Positions 33,946 through 43,332 of a DNA stretch of 64,000 nt are shown here, piece after piece. The notes under the pieces are model-generated. The model was not told the DNA's origin and ran no database searches. It saw only the letters and a list, made by a program, of their open reading frames with translations. The DNA comes from QGON01 sp963691905 (GTDB lineage: Bacteria > Pseudomonadota > Gammaproteobacteria > Chromatiales > Chromatiaceae). The translations under genes and the position numbers were made by a program. The stretch is taken from NCBI GenBank assembly GCA_963691905.1, contig OY829894.1, forward strand, positions 434,001 to 498,000, written 5' to 3'. How positions within the stretch are numbered: the stretch's first letter is position 1; each line of letters opens with the position of its first letter.

Positions 33946-34721
33946 TAGTGTAACGTGCGCTGGGCGCTCCATTTGTGAAAGTAACGTAATACAATATCAC
34001 GCACATGATCCGGATAGTTCAGCGCTTCCATCTGCTCCATTCCCTGTCTGAAAAAACCGGCCGCATCCTCAGGCAGTTTTTCCACGAGATTTCCGTATGC
34101 TTCTTCCATCAGTTCGCTGCGGTGACTGCGAGTGGCGATAATCGCACGGTTGAGCAGGAGTACGCGCCAGGGGCGGTTGGGGTTGCTCCTGTCCCGGTCG
34201 CTCTGCAATAGCGGCGACACCGCATCCTGAATCTCCCCGGTGAGAAGATAGAGTTGTTCAAGGTGCAAAGGTTCCCCAACCGAGTTGGCCAGAATCGCCA
34301 GTGTATTTACCACGGGTTCCAGGGTGCTCAATTCACCGCATTGGCGGGCTATCCAAATAGCGAGGGGGAAGGTGAGATTTTCCAGCTCACGGCTGTGTCT
34401 CTCCATTTTCAGGTTTTTGGCGCAGATGGAGATATCAATCAGCAGATTGATGCCGTAGTCCCCAAGTTCATGTATGTCATGATTTGTCGTTATCGACTGA
34501 TCTTCCCGGTTTTGCTCGGGGATGGGGGCACAATCGATACGACAGTTGTCGAGTGCTCTGAGCAGGTCAAAAAGCTTGTGCATAGCCTGCATGATGAGAT
34601 CCGGTGGCTGGATATCTCCAGAGGATGGCTGGCCGACATCTTCGTAAGCCTCGGCCACCTCATTGGCGAGGTCATGGAAACTGTCGGCAATTGAGTTGAT
34701 ATCCACAAGCGGTAGTTGCAT
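33945..34721 (-). CDS. Hypothetical helical protein upstream of yciB
   Basis: 258 residues from ATG 34721 (MQLPLVDINSIADSFHDLAN). The longer frame runs under the divergent gene and is unlikely. The protein is soluble and mostly helical, resembling a TPR-like all-helical fold without clear repeat boundaries, and is rich in Leu and Glu. I do not recognise a family. Its stop overlaps the yciB start by one base (TAATG), indicating coupled translation, so a membrane or envelope role with YciB is plausible but unproven. Confidence 0.65.
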   Translation of the reverse strand: MQLPLVDINSIADSFHDLANEVAEAYEDVGQPSSGDIQPPDLIMQAMHKLFDLLRALDNCRIDCAPIPEQNREDQSITTNHDIHELGDYGINLLIDISICAKNLKMERHSRELENLTFPLAIWIARQCGELSTLEPVVNTLAILANSVGEPLHLEQLYLLTGEIQDAVSPLLQSDRDRSNPNRPWRVLLLNRAIIATRSHRSELMEEAYGNLVEKLPEDAAGFFRQGMEQMEALNYPDHVRDIVLRYFHKWSAQRTLH

Positions 34722-34825
34722 GCCCGGATTGTAGCAGGCAGTGGTGGCTTCGTCTTCTGCCCTTCTGGCATCCCTGTGAGATCTGTAGGATGGTCTAGAA
34801 ATCGATGCCAAACAGGGGCGCAGAT

Positions 34826-35338
34826 ATGTTGAAACAGTACAAAAACCTCTCATTTTCTGGTTGTTTTCTACTCATTTTACTCTCTCTCTCAACCCAGGGG
34901 GTGGCGGATGACACTGTCAGCATCAGGATCATCGGCATGGAGTTGGCGCGTGATATTGCAGATGCAGCAGTTTTGGCCTGCCGCGCCAGGGGATATCAGG
35001 TCAGTGCGGTTGTGGTCGATCGCAACGGGGATATCCGTGCTGCTTTACGGGATGATCTCGCCTCCAGGTTTACCCTGCAGATCGCCGAGGAGAAGGCGAA
35101 TGCCGTGGTGATGTCCGGGCTTAAATCCGGGGAATTCCGGGAGAACCGGCAGGATATCCGGCCAGAAATGAACCATGTTCGTGGAATATTGATGATGGTG
35201 GGAGGCATCCCAATCAACGCAGCGGGAAGTAGACTTGGCGCAGTGGGTGTCAGCGGAGCGCCAGGCGGGGAAAAGGATGAGGCATGCGCAATCAAGGGGC
35301 TTGAATCTGTTGAAGAGCGGCTTGAGTTCGTTGAGTGA
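34826..35338 (+). CDS. Exported GlcG/HbpS-family protein
   Basis: 170 residues from ATG 34826, directly starting a signal peptide (LSFSGCFLLILLSLSTQGVA). The mature part is the GlcG/HbpS (DUF336) fold: ARDIADAAVLACRARGYQVS, VVDRNGDIRAALRDD and GGIPINAAGSRLGAVGVSG. Members bind haem, corrinoids or small organic ligands; none is assigned here. It is a lone plus-strand gene divergent from the yciB operon. Confidence 0.88.
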   Translation: MLKQYKNLSFSGCFLLILLSLSTQGVADDTVSIRIIGMELARDIADAAVLACRARGYQVSAVVVDRNGDIRAALRDDLASRFTLQIAEEKANAVVMSGLKSGEFRENRQDIRPEMNHVRGILMMVGGIPINAAGSRLGAVGVSGAPGGEKDEACAIKGLESVEERLEFVE

Positions 35339-35357
35339 TGAAACAGCGGTAGGATGG

Positions 35358-35831
35358 TTAGAGTAACAAGTCTTCGTCTATGCAGTGATAGAGGCTTGCA
35401 GCAGCGATGAGCGAGTTGGCTGTGAGCGCCGGTACGCCATAGACTTCAGTGGTGACGCCATAATCCTCATTGATCTTTTTCAGCAGTAGATCAAAGTCTC
35501 CGTCACCAGACAGCAGTACCACGGTGTCAACGTCTCTTGCTGACTCCATCACATCGATCGTAATACCAACGTCCCAATCACCTTTGGCAGAGCCATCACT
35601 TCGTTGGATATAGGGTTTGAGCTTTACTGTGAAGCCAATTTGCCTGAGCGCATTTTGAAATTTCAGTTGTTTGTCGTCACCCCGGTGAATGGCATATGCG
35701 ACTGCGGAAACAATCTCTCCTCCTGTGTCTACTCGCTGCCAAAGATTTCGATAGTTAAATTGGCGGCCGTAGGCCTGTCGCGTGGTGTAGTAGATGTTTT
35801 GCACATCGACGAAAATAGCGATTTTTTTCAC
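35358..35831 (-). CDS. NYN-domain (LabA/DUF88) putative nuclease
   Basis: 157 residues. GTG 35831 is chosen because AGGT stands about eight bases before it and the domain starts at once (KKIAIFVDVQNIYYTTRQ). A longer ATG frame has no resemblance to the family. PIN-like metal-binding acidic residues are present: Asp in FVDVQN, Asp in GDWDVGITIDV and the pair in LLSGDGDFDLLL. Family members are RNA-processing nucleases or regulators such as cyanobacterial LabA. Its convergent neighbour is the GlcG-like gene. Confidence 0.88.
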   Translation of the reverse strand: MKKIAIFVDVQNIYYTTRQAYGRQFNYRNLWQRVDTGGEIVSAVAYAIHRGDDKQLKFQNALRQIGFTVKLKPYIQRSDGSAKGDWDVGITIDVMESARDVDTVVLLSGDGDFDLLLKKINEDYGVTTEVYGVPALTANSLIAAASLYHCIDEDLLL

Positions 35832-36122
35832 GGCAGCGACCTGTTGGTGAGATAAATATCCTCGAACAAAGATGACCCTATACCAACAGGCGGGGGGTGT
35901 GAAGCGACTCGCTGTTCTTCCCAAACCTTCATAGCGGAAACCCGGGGTTCGGGCTAAAGTTTTTCATCAAGTTGCCGCATATAACAGTTAGTTGGCTGCC
36001 CATGCGCTGAGACATGCTCAGTCAGGGTCTTCATCATTGGCGTTGGTAACGGCGGTAACCGAAGACATGCAAATCGTCAAGAAACCGGCGCATTGGCGAT
36101 GTGCCGGCTAGAGAAGGAAAAA

Positions 36123-37049
36123 ATGAACCAAGATCAAAAAATTATCCTCGTGGTCGATGACGAGCCCCTCAATTTGACGATCCTGTGTGATTATCTGGAA
36201 TCTGCCCATGCCGGATACCAGTGGGAGACGGCGGAGGATGGCGCAGCCGCCTGGGTGATGCTGGAGCAGGCGCCGCATCGATATGCCGCAATCCTGCTCG
36301 ACCGCATGATGCCTCACATGGATGGTATGGATGTTCTCTCGCGCATCAACCACCATCCGCTCCTGAAAGAGATCCCGGTCATTATGCAAACTGCCCGCGC
36401 TTCCAAAGAGGATATCGAGGAGGGCATCAAGGCCGGCGCATACTATTACCTCACCAAACCGTTCAAGGAAGAGGTGCTGGTCTCAATCGTACGGACTGCG
36501 GTTAATGACCAGCTGCGCTACCTGAACATCAGGAGAGCATTGGACAGCAACAGATTTACTCTCGGTATGTTGCAATCGTGCCGCTTTCAATTCCGCTCGC
36601 TGAACGAAGCGCGTGACCTCTCTACCTTATTGGCGCAGGCCTGCCCAGACCCTGAAACCGCTATCACCGGGCTCAATGAATTGATGATCAATGCAGTGGA
36701 ACACGGAAACCTCGGGATCGGCTATGAAGAGAAGGGTCGGCTCAACGAAACGGGTAGCTGGGAGAAGGAGGTCAACAGACGCCTCGGGCTGCCTGAGATG
36801 CGAAACAAACAGGTGGAGGTGACGTTCGAGCGCCGCGATGGAGAGATCCATGTTCATATCACAGACCAGGGTGAGGGTTTCGATTGTACCCCTTATCTGG
36901 AGATATCAGTGGAGAGGGGGAGCGATAACCATGGCCGGGGGATCGCCCTGGCGCGGATTATCAGCTTCAGTCGGCTGGAGTACCTGGGAAAAGGCAACCG
37001 GGTGCTCGCTGTCATCAGCAGTCCAGCATCCGCCCAGAGCGAAGAATGA
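36123..37049 (+). CDS. Response regulator with RsbW-like ATPase output
   Basis: 308 residues from ATG 36123, preceded by GAGAAGGAA. The receiver domain (about 5-130) has the acidic pocket VVDDEP, phospho-acceptor AILLDRMMPHMDGM and the TKPF lysine. The C-terminal domain (about 150-300) is a GHKL ATPase of the RsbW/SpoIIAB anti-sigma kinase kind, with an N-box NELMINAVEHGNLG and ITDQGEGFDC. Such kinases phosphorylate an anti-anti-sigma factor in partner switching. None of its usual partners is adjacent; instead the histidine kinase at 37046 overlaps its stop by 4 bases. Confidence 0.9.
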   Translation: MNQDQKIILVVDDEPLNLTILCDYLESAHAGYQWETAEDGAAAWVMLEQAPHRYAAILLDRMMPHMDGMDVLSRINHHPLLKEIPVIMQTARASKEDIEEGIKAGAYYYLTKPFKEEVLVSIVRTAVNDQLRYLNIRRALDSNRFTLGMLQSCRFQFRSLNEARDLSTLLAQACPDPETAITGLNELMINAVEHGNLGIGYEEKGRLNETGSWEKEVNRRLGLPEMRNKQVEVTFERRDGEIHVHITDQGEGFDCTPYLEISVERGSDNHGRGIALARIISFSRLEYLGKGNRVLAVISSPASAQSEE

Positions 37050-39592
37050 ATGCTGGTGACTCAGTGATGACAGCCCCTGATAGCAGATTGCAACTTGATA
37101 ACAAATATATCCACCAGGAGGCATTCAATCGCTCGGAAGACGCAATCCTGCTGCTGCAAGGCGAGACATTTATCGACTGTAATCCAGCGGCAGTCAGGAT
37201 GTTGCATGCTGCAGACAAGTCGGAAGTACTGAACTCACACCCGGCTGACCTCTCGCCGGAGCGACAACCTGACGGTCGCCTCTCCAGCGAAAAAGCGACA
37301 GAAATGATCATCACGGCGTTGGAAGAGCACTTCCACCGCTTCGAGTGGTGGCACCGGCGTATTGATGGTGAGGAGTTTCCCTGTGAAGTAACGCTCACCA
37401 CACTCCGCGTCGGTAATGAAACTCTTCTCCATGCCACCTGGCGTGATCTGACCGAAGAGAAAGCTGCCCGACAGCATCATCAACTCCTGGAGGCCGCCTT
37501 CAAGCAGTCGCCCGATGGCATTGCTGTAGCTGGAGTGGACGGGATTATCCGCACTACCAACGAAGCCTGGGCAAGGATGCACGGCTATTCGGTGGACGAG
37601 CTTCCCAGCAGACACCTTAGCCTCTTCCATACACCTGAGCAGATGGAACGGGATGTGGAGCCCTTCAATCAGAATATCTTTGCCCAGGGGGGTCACAGCG
37701 GGGAAGTGGGGCATGTCAGGAAAAATGGCGAGGTTTTCCCCACCTGGATGACCGTCACCCTGTTACGGGACGATGAAGGAGTGCCCATCGGTCTGATCGG
37801 ATCGGCGCATGACATTACGGAACGCAAGGCTCAAGAGCGCCGTCTTCAGGAGTCCGAGATTCGCTACCGTACCCTTTTCGAACTGGCGCCCAACGCCATA
37901 GCAACGATTGATTTGGAGGATGGTGGATTTGTTCAATTCAATCGTTTTGCCCATGAAAATCTCGGTTATACCCGGCAGGAGTTCGAAAAAGTAAAGATCA
38001 CGGATATCGATATCATCGAATCCCCCGAAGAGGTGCAACAGCATCTACAGAAGATCAAACAGGAAGGTCATGATATTTTCGAAAGCCAACACCGAACAAA
38101 GGATGGCCGGATACGAAATGTGGAGGTAATCTGCCAGCTGATTGAGATCGACGACAGGCAGTTCAATCAATCGGTCTGGCGTGATATCACTGAGCAGAAA
38201 AGATCGCACAAGGCACTCAGGCAAGAGATGCAGCGCCGAACCAGTCTCTCCAGGTTGCTGGAGATATCCCTGGAGAGCTATCAGCAGGCGGATTTGTTGC
38301 AGCGATTTCTTGTAGAACTGCTGGACCAGCCAATGATGAAGAGCCGTGATCAGGGCGCCATCTTCCTGGCCAACGAAACAGGTGATCAACTGGTTCTCGC
38401 GGTAGAGCATAATCTGGAGAAATATTTTATCAGCCACTGCGCCAGCGTATCCTTCGGCCACTGTCTATGCGGCCGTGCGGCGTTGCAGGGAAAATCCATT
38501 CACTCCCTCTGCAGTGACGAGCCCAGACATGAGATCCAGTTTCCTGGGATGGGGCCTCACGGTCACTATATCATTCCTGTGGTCAGTGACGGACGGACGC
38601 AGGGTGTGATCAACCTCTATCTCGATGCCGGGACAGAATACGATCCGATGGATGTTGACTATCTCAGCGCAGCGGCAGATATCCTTGCCGGAGCACTCAA
38701 CCGCTTACGCATCGAAGCGAAATTGCAACAACACAGCTTGCATCTGGAAGAGACAGTAAATGAACGGACGAGGGAGCTGGCCTCGGCCGCCGCAAAGGCT
38801 GAGGAAGCCAACTTGGCGAAGTCCCGCTTTCTGGCCAATATGTCCCATGAGCTGCGTACACCGATGCACGCTATTCTCAGCTTTTCCAGCATGGGTATGC
38901 AGCGTCTGAACCAGGCGACTCTGGAAAAACTGGGGGCCTACTTCACCTATATCAATGAGAGTGGTGACCGGCTGTTGCTTCTGCTCAACGGCTTGCTGGA
39001 CCTGGCAAAGCTGGAGTCTGACCGGATGTCGATAGAGTACACAGCCTCAGATCTTCAGGAAATCGTCAATCAGTGTGCAACCGAGCAGATGGTCAGATTG
39101 GAGGAACAGGAACTGACGCTGGATATCATCCCACCAACCTGTGAAACCAGAGGCCGTTTTGATTCGCTACGCATTGGCCAGGTCTTGGGCAACCTGTTGG
39201 GAAATGCGATTAAATTCACGCCAACTGGTCGGCGCATTACCATCACCTTCAGTAAAGGCACACTCCTCTGCGGTCGTCGTAAAGAGGATCAAAGCCAGTG
39301 CAGCTCACTGCGATTGAGTCTGCGTGATGAAGGCATAGGTATACCGGAGAAGGAGTTGGAGACGGTATTCGACAAGTTTATTCAGAGCAGTAAGACACGC
39401 AGTGAAGGCGGGGGGACAGGCCTTGGGCTGGCGATCAGTAAAGAGATCATAGAGGCCCATGGCGGTAGGATCTGGGCGCAAAATCATCCACAGGGAGGGG
39501 CGGAGTTCATTTTCGAGATACCGATAAATGGTGAACCGGAAGCTGCCGAATCCGCCTCACAAGGTGATGATTGCACTGTAAATGAGAGGTGA
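37046..39592 (+). CDS. Soluble PAS-PAS-PAS-GAF histidine kinase (HK1)
   Basis: 848 residues. Start ATG overlaps the upstream stop as ATGA; a second ATG 7 codons later is possible. No membrane segment. Three PAS domains (about 24-135, 150-270, 285-395) are followed by a GAF domain (410-565) containing the cysteine-rich block SHCASVSFGHCLCGRAA, which could hold a cluster or flavin/thiol sensor. The HisKA phospho-acceptor MSHELRTPMHAILSFSS (near 598) and HATPase_c (about 705-830, GNAIKFTP, GTGLGLAISKE) follow. There is no receiver, so it must hand phosphate to separate regulators, presumably those flanking the array. Confidence 0.92.
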   Translation: MNAGDSVMTAPDSRLQLDNKYIHQEAFNRSEDAILLLQGETFIDCNPAAVRMLHAADKSEVLNSHPADLSPERQPDGRLSSEKATEMIITALEEHFHRFEWWHRRIDGEEFPCEVTLTTLRVGNETLLHATWRDLTEEKAARQHHQLLEAAFKQSPDGIAVAGVDGIIRTTNEAWARMHGYSVDELPSRHLSLFHTPEQMERDVEPFNQNIFAQGGHSGEVGHVRKNGEVFPTWMTVTLLRDDEGVPIGLIGSAHDITERKAQERRLQESEIRYRTLFELAPNAIATIDLEDGGFVQFNRFAHENLGYTRQEFEKVKITDIDIIESPEEVQQHLQKIKQEGHDIFESQHRTKDGRIRNVEVICQLIEIDDRQFNQSVWRDITEQKRSHKALRQEMQRRTSLSRLLEISLESYQQADLLQRFLVELLDQPMMKSRDQGAIFLANETGDQLVLAVEHNLEKYFISHCASVSFGHCLCGRAALQGKSIHSLCSDEPRHEIQFPGMGPHGHYIIPVVSDGRTQGVINLYLDAGTEYDPMDVDYLSAAADILAGALNRLRIEAKLQQHSLHLEETVNERTRELASAAAKAEEANLAKSRFLANMSHELRTPMHAILSFSSMGMQRLNQATLEKLGAYFTYINESGDRLLLLLNGLLDLAKLESDRMSIEYTASDLQEIVNQCATEQMVRLEEQELTLDIIPPTCETRGRFDSLRIGQVLGNLLGNAIKFTPTGRRITITFSKGTLLCGRRKEDQSQCSSLRLSLRDEGIGIPEKELETVFDKFIQSSKTRSEGGGTGLGLAISKEIIEAHGGRIWAQNHPQGGAEFIFEIPINGEPEAAESASQGDDCTVNER

Positions 39593-39596
39593 AAAC

Positions 39597-40580
39597 ATGA
39601 ATGCCAGAGCCCTGACCATCTACAACACAGCCCTTTGGTTTCTTCTGCTTGTTGGCCTGATGCTTCTAATGCCTTTCCGGGCTACGGCAGCCACCTGCCT
39701 GTGGGTCTCCTCTTATGCGCCCGGGTATGAATGGAACGATGGCATAGGAAAAGGCATCCACTCTGTATTGGACGGCCGATGTGAAATCAGTGAGTTCCAT
39801 ATGGATACCAAGCGTAATAAAAGCCATGACTTCGCCCGTATGCAGGCGCTCAAAGCGAAAACCCTGATATCGCAGCTCAAACCTGATGTCGTTATTGCCT
39901 CCGATGATAACGCTTCCAAGTTCCTGGTAGCCCCGTATTTCAAGGACATGGAGGTACCCTTTGTCGTCTGTGGTATCAACTGGTCAGTTAAAGAATATGG
40001 CTATCCCTACTCCAATGTTACGGGTGTGGTTGAGATATTCCCGGTTAATCCATTAGTGCGCAGTGTGAAGGAGATTCTCTCGATTGGTGCTGGACACGGC
40101 CTGCTGCTTGTGCCGGATACCCGTACAGCGCATAAAAACTTCAAGTATCTAAAACGATATTTCAGCCACAATGATTTTCAGCTCGACGCCCTGTTTGCCA
40201 ATACCTTTGACGAATGGAAACAGGGTTTTCTGCAAGGCCAGAGTTATGATTTTGTCGTGCTGCTCAATAATTCAGGTATCGAAGGCTGGAATGATGCTGT
40301 AGCCAGGGACTATGTGATGACACACGGCAAGCAGTTGAGTATCGGTTTCAATCGATGGATGCTGCCTTACAGCATGGTGGTGTTTACCAAAATTCCCGAA
40401 GAGCAGGGAGAGTGGGCGGGCAACATGGCCTTGGCGATTATGGAGGGGAGTGAGCCGTCACAGATTCCAATGACCTCGAATCAACGCTGGAATGAATACA
40501 TAAATACCGGACTTCTGAAAAGATCCGGTATCCGGCTGCCCAGGGAGTTGCAGGATCGGGCCATCAGGGAGAAGCCCTGA
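39597..40580 (+). CDS. Periplasmic ABC-type substrate-binding protein (PF04392-like)
   Basis: 327 residues from ATG 39597, with GAGAGGTGA upstream; a further in-frame ATG lies 5 codons earlier. Signal peptide about 7-32 (LLLVGLMLLMPFRATAA). The mature protein looks like the TrpX/ABC_sub_bind family: WVSSYAPGYEWNDGIGKGI, LKPDVVIASDDNASKFLV, VPFVVCGINWS and the lysine-rich tail. No permease or ATPase gene is present, so it is more likely a ligand sensor for an adjacent kinase than a transport component. It starts 4 bases after the HK1 stop. Confidence 0.82.
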   Translation: MNARALTIYNTALWFLLLVGLMLLMPFRATAATCLWVSSYAPGYEWNDGIGKGIHSVLDGRCEISEFHMDTKRNKSHDFARMQALKAKTLISQLKPDVVIASDDNASKFLVAPYFKDMEVPFVVCGINWSVKEYGYPYSNVTGVVEIFPVNPLVRSVKEILSIGAGHGLLLVPDTRTAHKNFKYLKRYFSHNDFQLDALFANTFDEWKQGFLQGQSYDFVVLLNNSGIEGWNDAVARDYVMTHGKQLSIGFNRWMLPYSMVVFTKIPEEQGEWAGNMALAIMEGSEPSQIPMTSNQRWNEYINTGLLKRSGIRLPRELQDRAIREKP

Positions 40581-40603
40581 CCGGACGCTATTGCGGAACA
40601 CAT

Positions 40604-42508
40604 ATGCCCCATACTCCACAACTGCCGGTTGCAACGATATGGCTCATTGGCGTCGTAGCCACAGCCTTGCTTCTATTTCAGGCTCGTAACTATCTGCTGG
40701 ATCTGGAAGAGGAGCACTTTTATCAGGAGAGTGCAGCGTTGGTGCAACGGCTTTCGGGCAATCTCTTCAGCGTGGAGCGTGGAGTCCTGGGGCTGGCCAG
40801 CTTTCTGCAGATTGCGCCTAAGATTTATCCTGATGATTTTCGGCTGCTCTCCCAGCCTCATATCGACGCACCCTTTATCACAACAACCGCGTATCTTCCT
40901 GGAGTCCCGGCAGATGAGCGGGAATCGTTCGAGCAACTGCAGGAAGAGTGGCATGGTTACATTGGCTTCAGAATTCGCGATTATCAACAGGGACAGCCGC
41001 TAACCAGAGGGGAACAGGATCACCACTTCCCCATCCTGATGTTTGAGCCCAGAACCGTTATTAGCCTGGGTATGCTGGGGCGTGATCTCTCCACCTGTAA
41101 GGATCTTGAAACGATTCTGCAGCGGGCGATCGATACGGCAGCCACCACTATTGCTTTCGGTGACAAAGAGAGTTGTATTAATAATCTGGTGGCCCTCAAA
41201 CCTGTCTATCATGGACGGCAAGCACCGAATCAGGTCTCTGAACGCCAGCAAGGAATCAAGGGGTTCGTAAAACTGGATCTCGACAGCAGACAGCTACTGC
41301 TACTGGAGTCCGGGAAACACCTGCAGGTAAAGCTGGAGGCGGATTTTGCAGCGAACCCCCTGGCAGAATGGAATTCTGACGATGCTCCCTCTCAATCGGC
41401 GGTCTTCAAAGTTTTTCACAACGTACAGCCTCTGTCTGGTGTGTTCAATGATCAGTTGCGGCTTCGCATATCAAAAACCATTGAGTGGACCGGGATGCAG
41501 TACATGCTGCTCTTCCTGAGTACAGCTATCGGTCTGCTGTTTACCCTGTTTATACACCGTTTTTTCGTTGCCCATCATGAACGTCTGCAAATCTCTGAGT
41601 TGCATCGGGAAGAGATCCAGCAGGAGGTCGATCATAAGACCCGGGCGCTGGAGATGGCAAACAGGAAACTCGAAATACTGTATCGGAATGCCATTGAACA
41701 GCAGGAGGCCCTTGAACATACAATGCGCAGAGCAGAGGAGGCCAACAGTGCCAAATCCGAGTTTCTGGCAAATATGTCCCACGAACTGCGCACCCCTATG
41801 CATGCGATTCTCAGCTTCTCGGCCTTCGGTCAGAAGAAGTGGGAAACAGCAGCACGAAAAAAACTGTCTGGTTATTTTTCCCATATTCATGCGAGTGGCG
41901 AGCGTCTGTTGATACTGCTAAATGATCTGCTGGATCTCTCGAAACTTGAGGCGGGGCGCATGATATTGGAGTGCCGGAAAAGTGACTTGAGGATCGTGGC
42001 CAATAATTGTGTGCATGAACTGGAAGGATACATGACAGACTGCAGAGTGCAGTGTGAACTTCTGCCTTCTAAAATGGATACCCAGGGTGAGTTCGATGCC
42101 ATGCGAATCAGCCAGGTGATAACCAATCTGCTCTCCAATGCCATCAAGTTCACGCCTGCAGGTGGCGTTGTCCAGATCTCTGTGAGCCAGGATCGTTTGG
42201 AGATTGATGGCCATGAGACAGCAGCGTTACGGCTGAGTGTTCTGGATCAGGGAATTGGCATCCCGAAAGAAGAATTGAATACCATCTTCGAAAAATTCAT
42301 TCAGAGCAGCAAGACCCGTACCGGAGCTGGTGGCACCGGCTTGGGGCTGGCGATCAGCAAAGAGATCATCGAGGCGCACGCCGGAGAAATCTGGGCCGAA
42401 AATAGTCCGCAAGGGGGAGCGCAGTTCCACTTTCTGATCCCGGTCACTTATAGCGAAGGCTCAATAGTGGCAACACACTCACAGGAAGATAAGCAGGGAA
42501 AAACATGA
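40604..42508 (+). CDS. CHASE-domain histidine kinase (HK2)
   Basis: 634 residues. Transmembrane helix 9-27, periplasmic CHASE-type sensor (about 60-290, with ITTTAYLPGVPADERESFEQ and PRTVISLGMLGRDLS), second helix near 298-320, coiled coil to 375. HisKA with MSHELRTPMHAILSFSAFG near 390 and HATPase_c 495-620 follow. The C-terminal 150 residues are almost identical to those of HK3. No receiver. The stop overlaps the start of the PstS-like gene by 4 bases. Confidence 0.93.
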   Translation: MPHTPQLPVATIWLIGVVATALLLFQARNYLLDLEEEHFYQESAALVQRLSGNLFSVERGVLGLASFLQIAPKIYPDDFRLLSQPHIDAPFITTTAYLPGVPADERESFEQLQEEWHGYIGFRIRDYQQGQPLTRGEQDHHFPILMFEPRTVISLGMLGRDLSTCKDLETILQRAIDTAATTIAFGDKESCINNLVALKPVYHGRQAPNQVSERQQGIKGFVKLDLDSRQLLLLESGKHLQVKLEADFAANPLAEWNSDDAPSQSAVFKVFHNVQPLSGVFNDQLRLRISKTIEWTGMQYMLLFLSTAIGLLFTLFIHRFFVAHHERLQISELHREEIQQEVDHKTRALEMANRKLEILYRNAIEQQEALEHTMRRAEEANSAKSEFLANMSHELRTPMHAILSFSAFGQKKWETAARKKLSGYFSHIHASGERLLILLNDLLDLSKLEAGRMILECRKSDLRIVANNCVHELEGYMTDCRVQCELLPSKMDTQGEFDAMRISQVITNLLSNAIKFTPAGGVVQISVSQDRLEIDGHETAALRLSVLDQGIGIPKEELNTIFEKFIQSSKTRTGAGGTGLGLAISKEIIEAHAGEIWAENSPQGGAQFHFLIPVTYSEGSIVATHSQEDKQGKT

Positions 42509-43326
42509 AAATCGATACAGGCCATCTTTCATTAATCCTCTTCCTGATCCTCTTCAGCGCTGAATCCTGCCTTGCAGCGGAACAGGTGAGTATCTGCGGC
42601 ACCGGGGATTCGCAACTGCTGTTACGAGTGCTTGGTAAAAAGTTTGAAGCAGACCATCCAGATATCACTATCAACGTTCCAGACAGTGTTGGCAGTGGCG
42701 GCGGTATCAGAGCTGTGGCAAAAGGAAGATGCGATCTTGCCCGTGTTGCCCGTCCCCTACAGGAGAGAGAAAAACGCTTTAACCTGACCTACTTGCTGTT
42801 TGCCAGATCTCCTATTGCCTTTGTTCTTCATCCCACCATGAAGCGACCGCAGAATCTTACTGGAAAGCAGATCATCGATATATACAGCGGCAACCTGGAG
42901 CGATGGGAACAGGTAGGTGGTGATAAAGGTAAAATATATGTTATCAACAGAGAGGAGGGAGACTCATCACGTCTTATTCTTGAAAAGAACCTTCCCGGAT
43001 TTTTCGACATTGAGAGATTTGCCGGTAGAGTATTCTATACGACTCATGAAGCGCTGGAGGGAATAAAAAGCCACCGACAAACCATCGCATATTTACCCTT
43101 ATCCTTGGCGCTGACAAGTAACCTCCCAGCATTGTCAGTAGATGGTATTGCCCCGACGCCCGCCAATGTACGATCAGGTGCCTATAAACTGGTTACCCCC
43201 TTTGGGCTTGCCTGGAAAAGAGAGCCACAGAGTGTTGTTAAAACATTCGTGGAATACCTCAAAACGCCTGCTGCACAAGCAATCATGCTTGAATATGGGG
43301 TTTTTGCAGCGACTCAAAATGAATAA
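42505..43326 (+). CDS. Periplasmic PstS-like substrate-binding protein
   Basis: 273 residues with a signal peptide (LILFLILFSAESCLAA). The mature protein resembles phosphate-binding PBP-like domains: GTGDSQLLLRVLGKKFEADH, NVPDSVGSGGGIRAVAKGRC, LTGKQIIDIYSGNLERWEQV and REEGDSSRLILEKNL. No Pst permease is nearby. Its start overlaps the HK2 stop by 4 bases and HK3 follows after 6 bases, so it is co-translated with two kinases and may present an oxyanion-type ligand to one of them (inference). Confidence 0.87.
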   Translation: MKIDTGHLSLILFLILFSAESCLAAEQVSICGTGDSQLLLRVLGKKFEADHPDITINVPDSVGSGGGIRAVAKGRCDLARVARPLQEREKRFNLTYLLFARSPIAFVLHPTMKRPQNLTGKQIIDIYSGNLERWEQVGGDKGKIYVINREEGDSSRLILEKNLPGFFDIERFAGRVFYTTHEALEGIKSHRQTIAYLPLSLALTSNLPALSVDGIAPTPANVRSGAYKLVTPFGLAWKREPQSVVKTFVEYLKTPAAQAIMLEYGVFAATQNE

Positions 43327-43332
43327 AATCCC

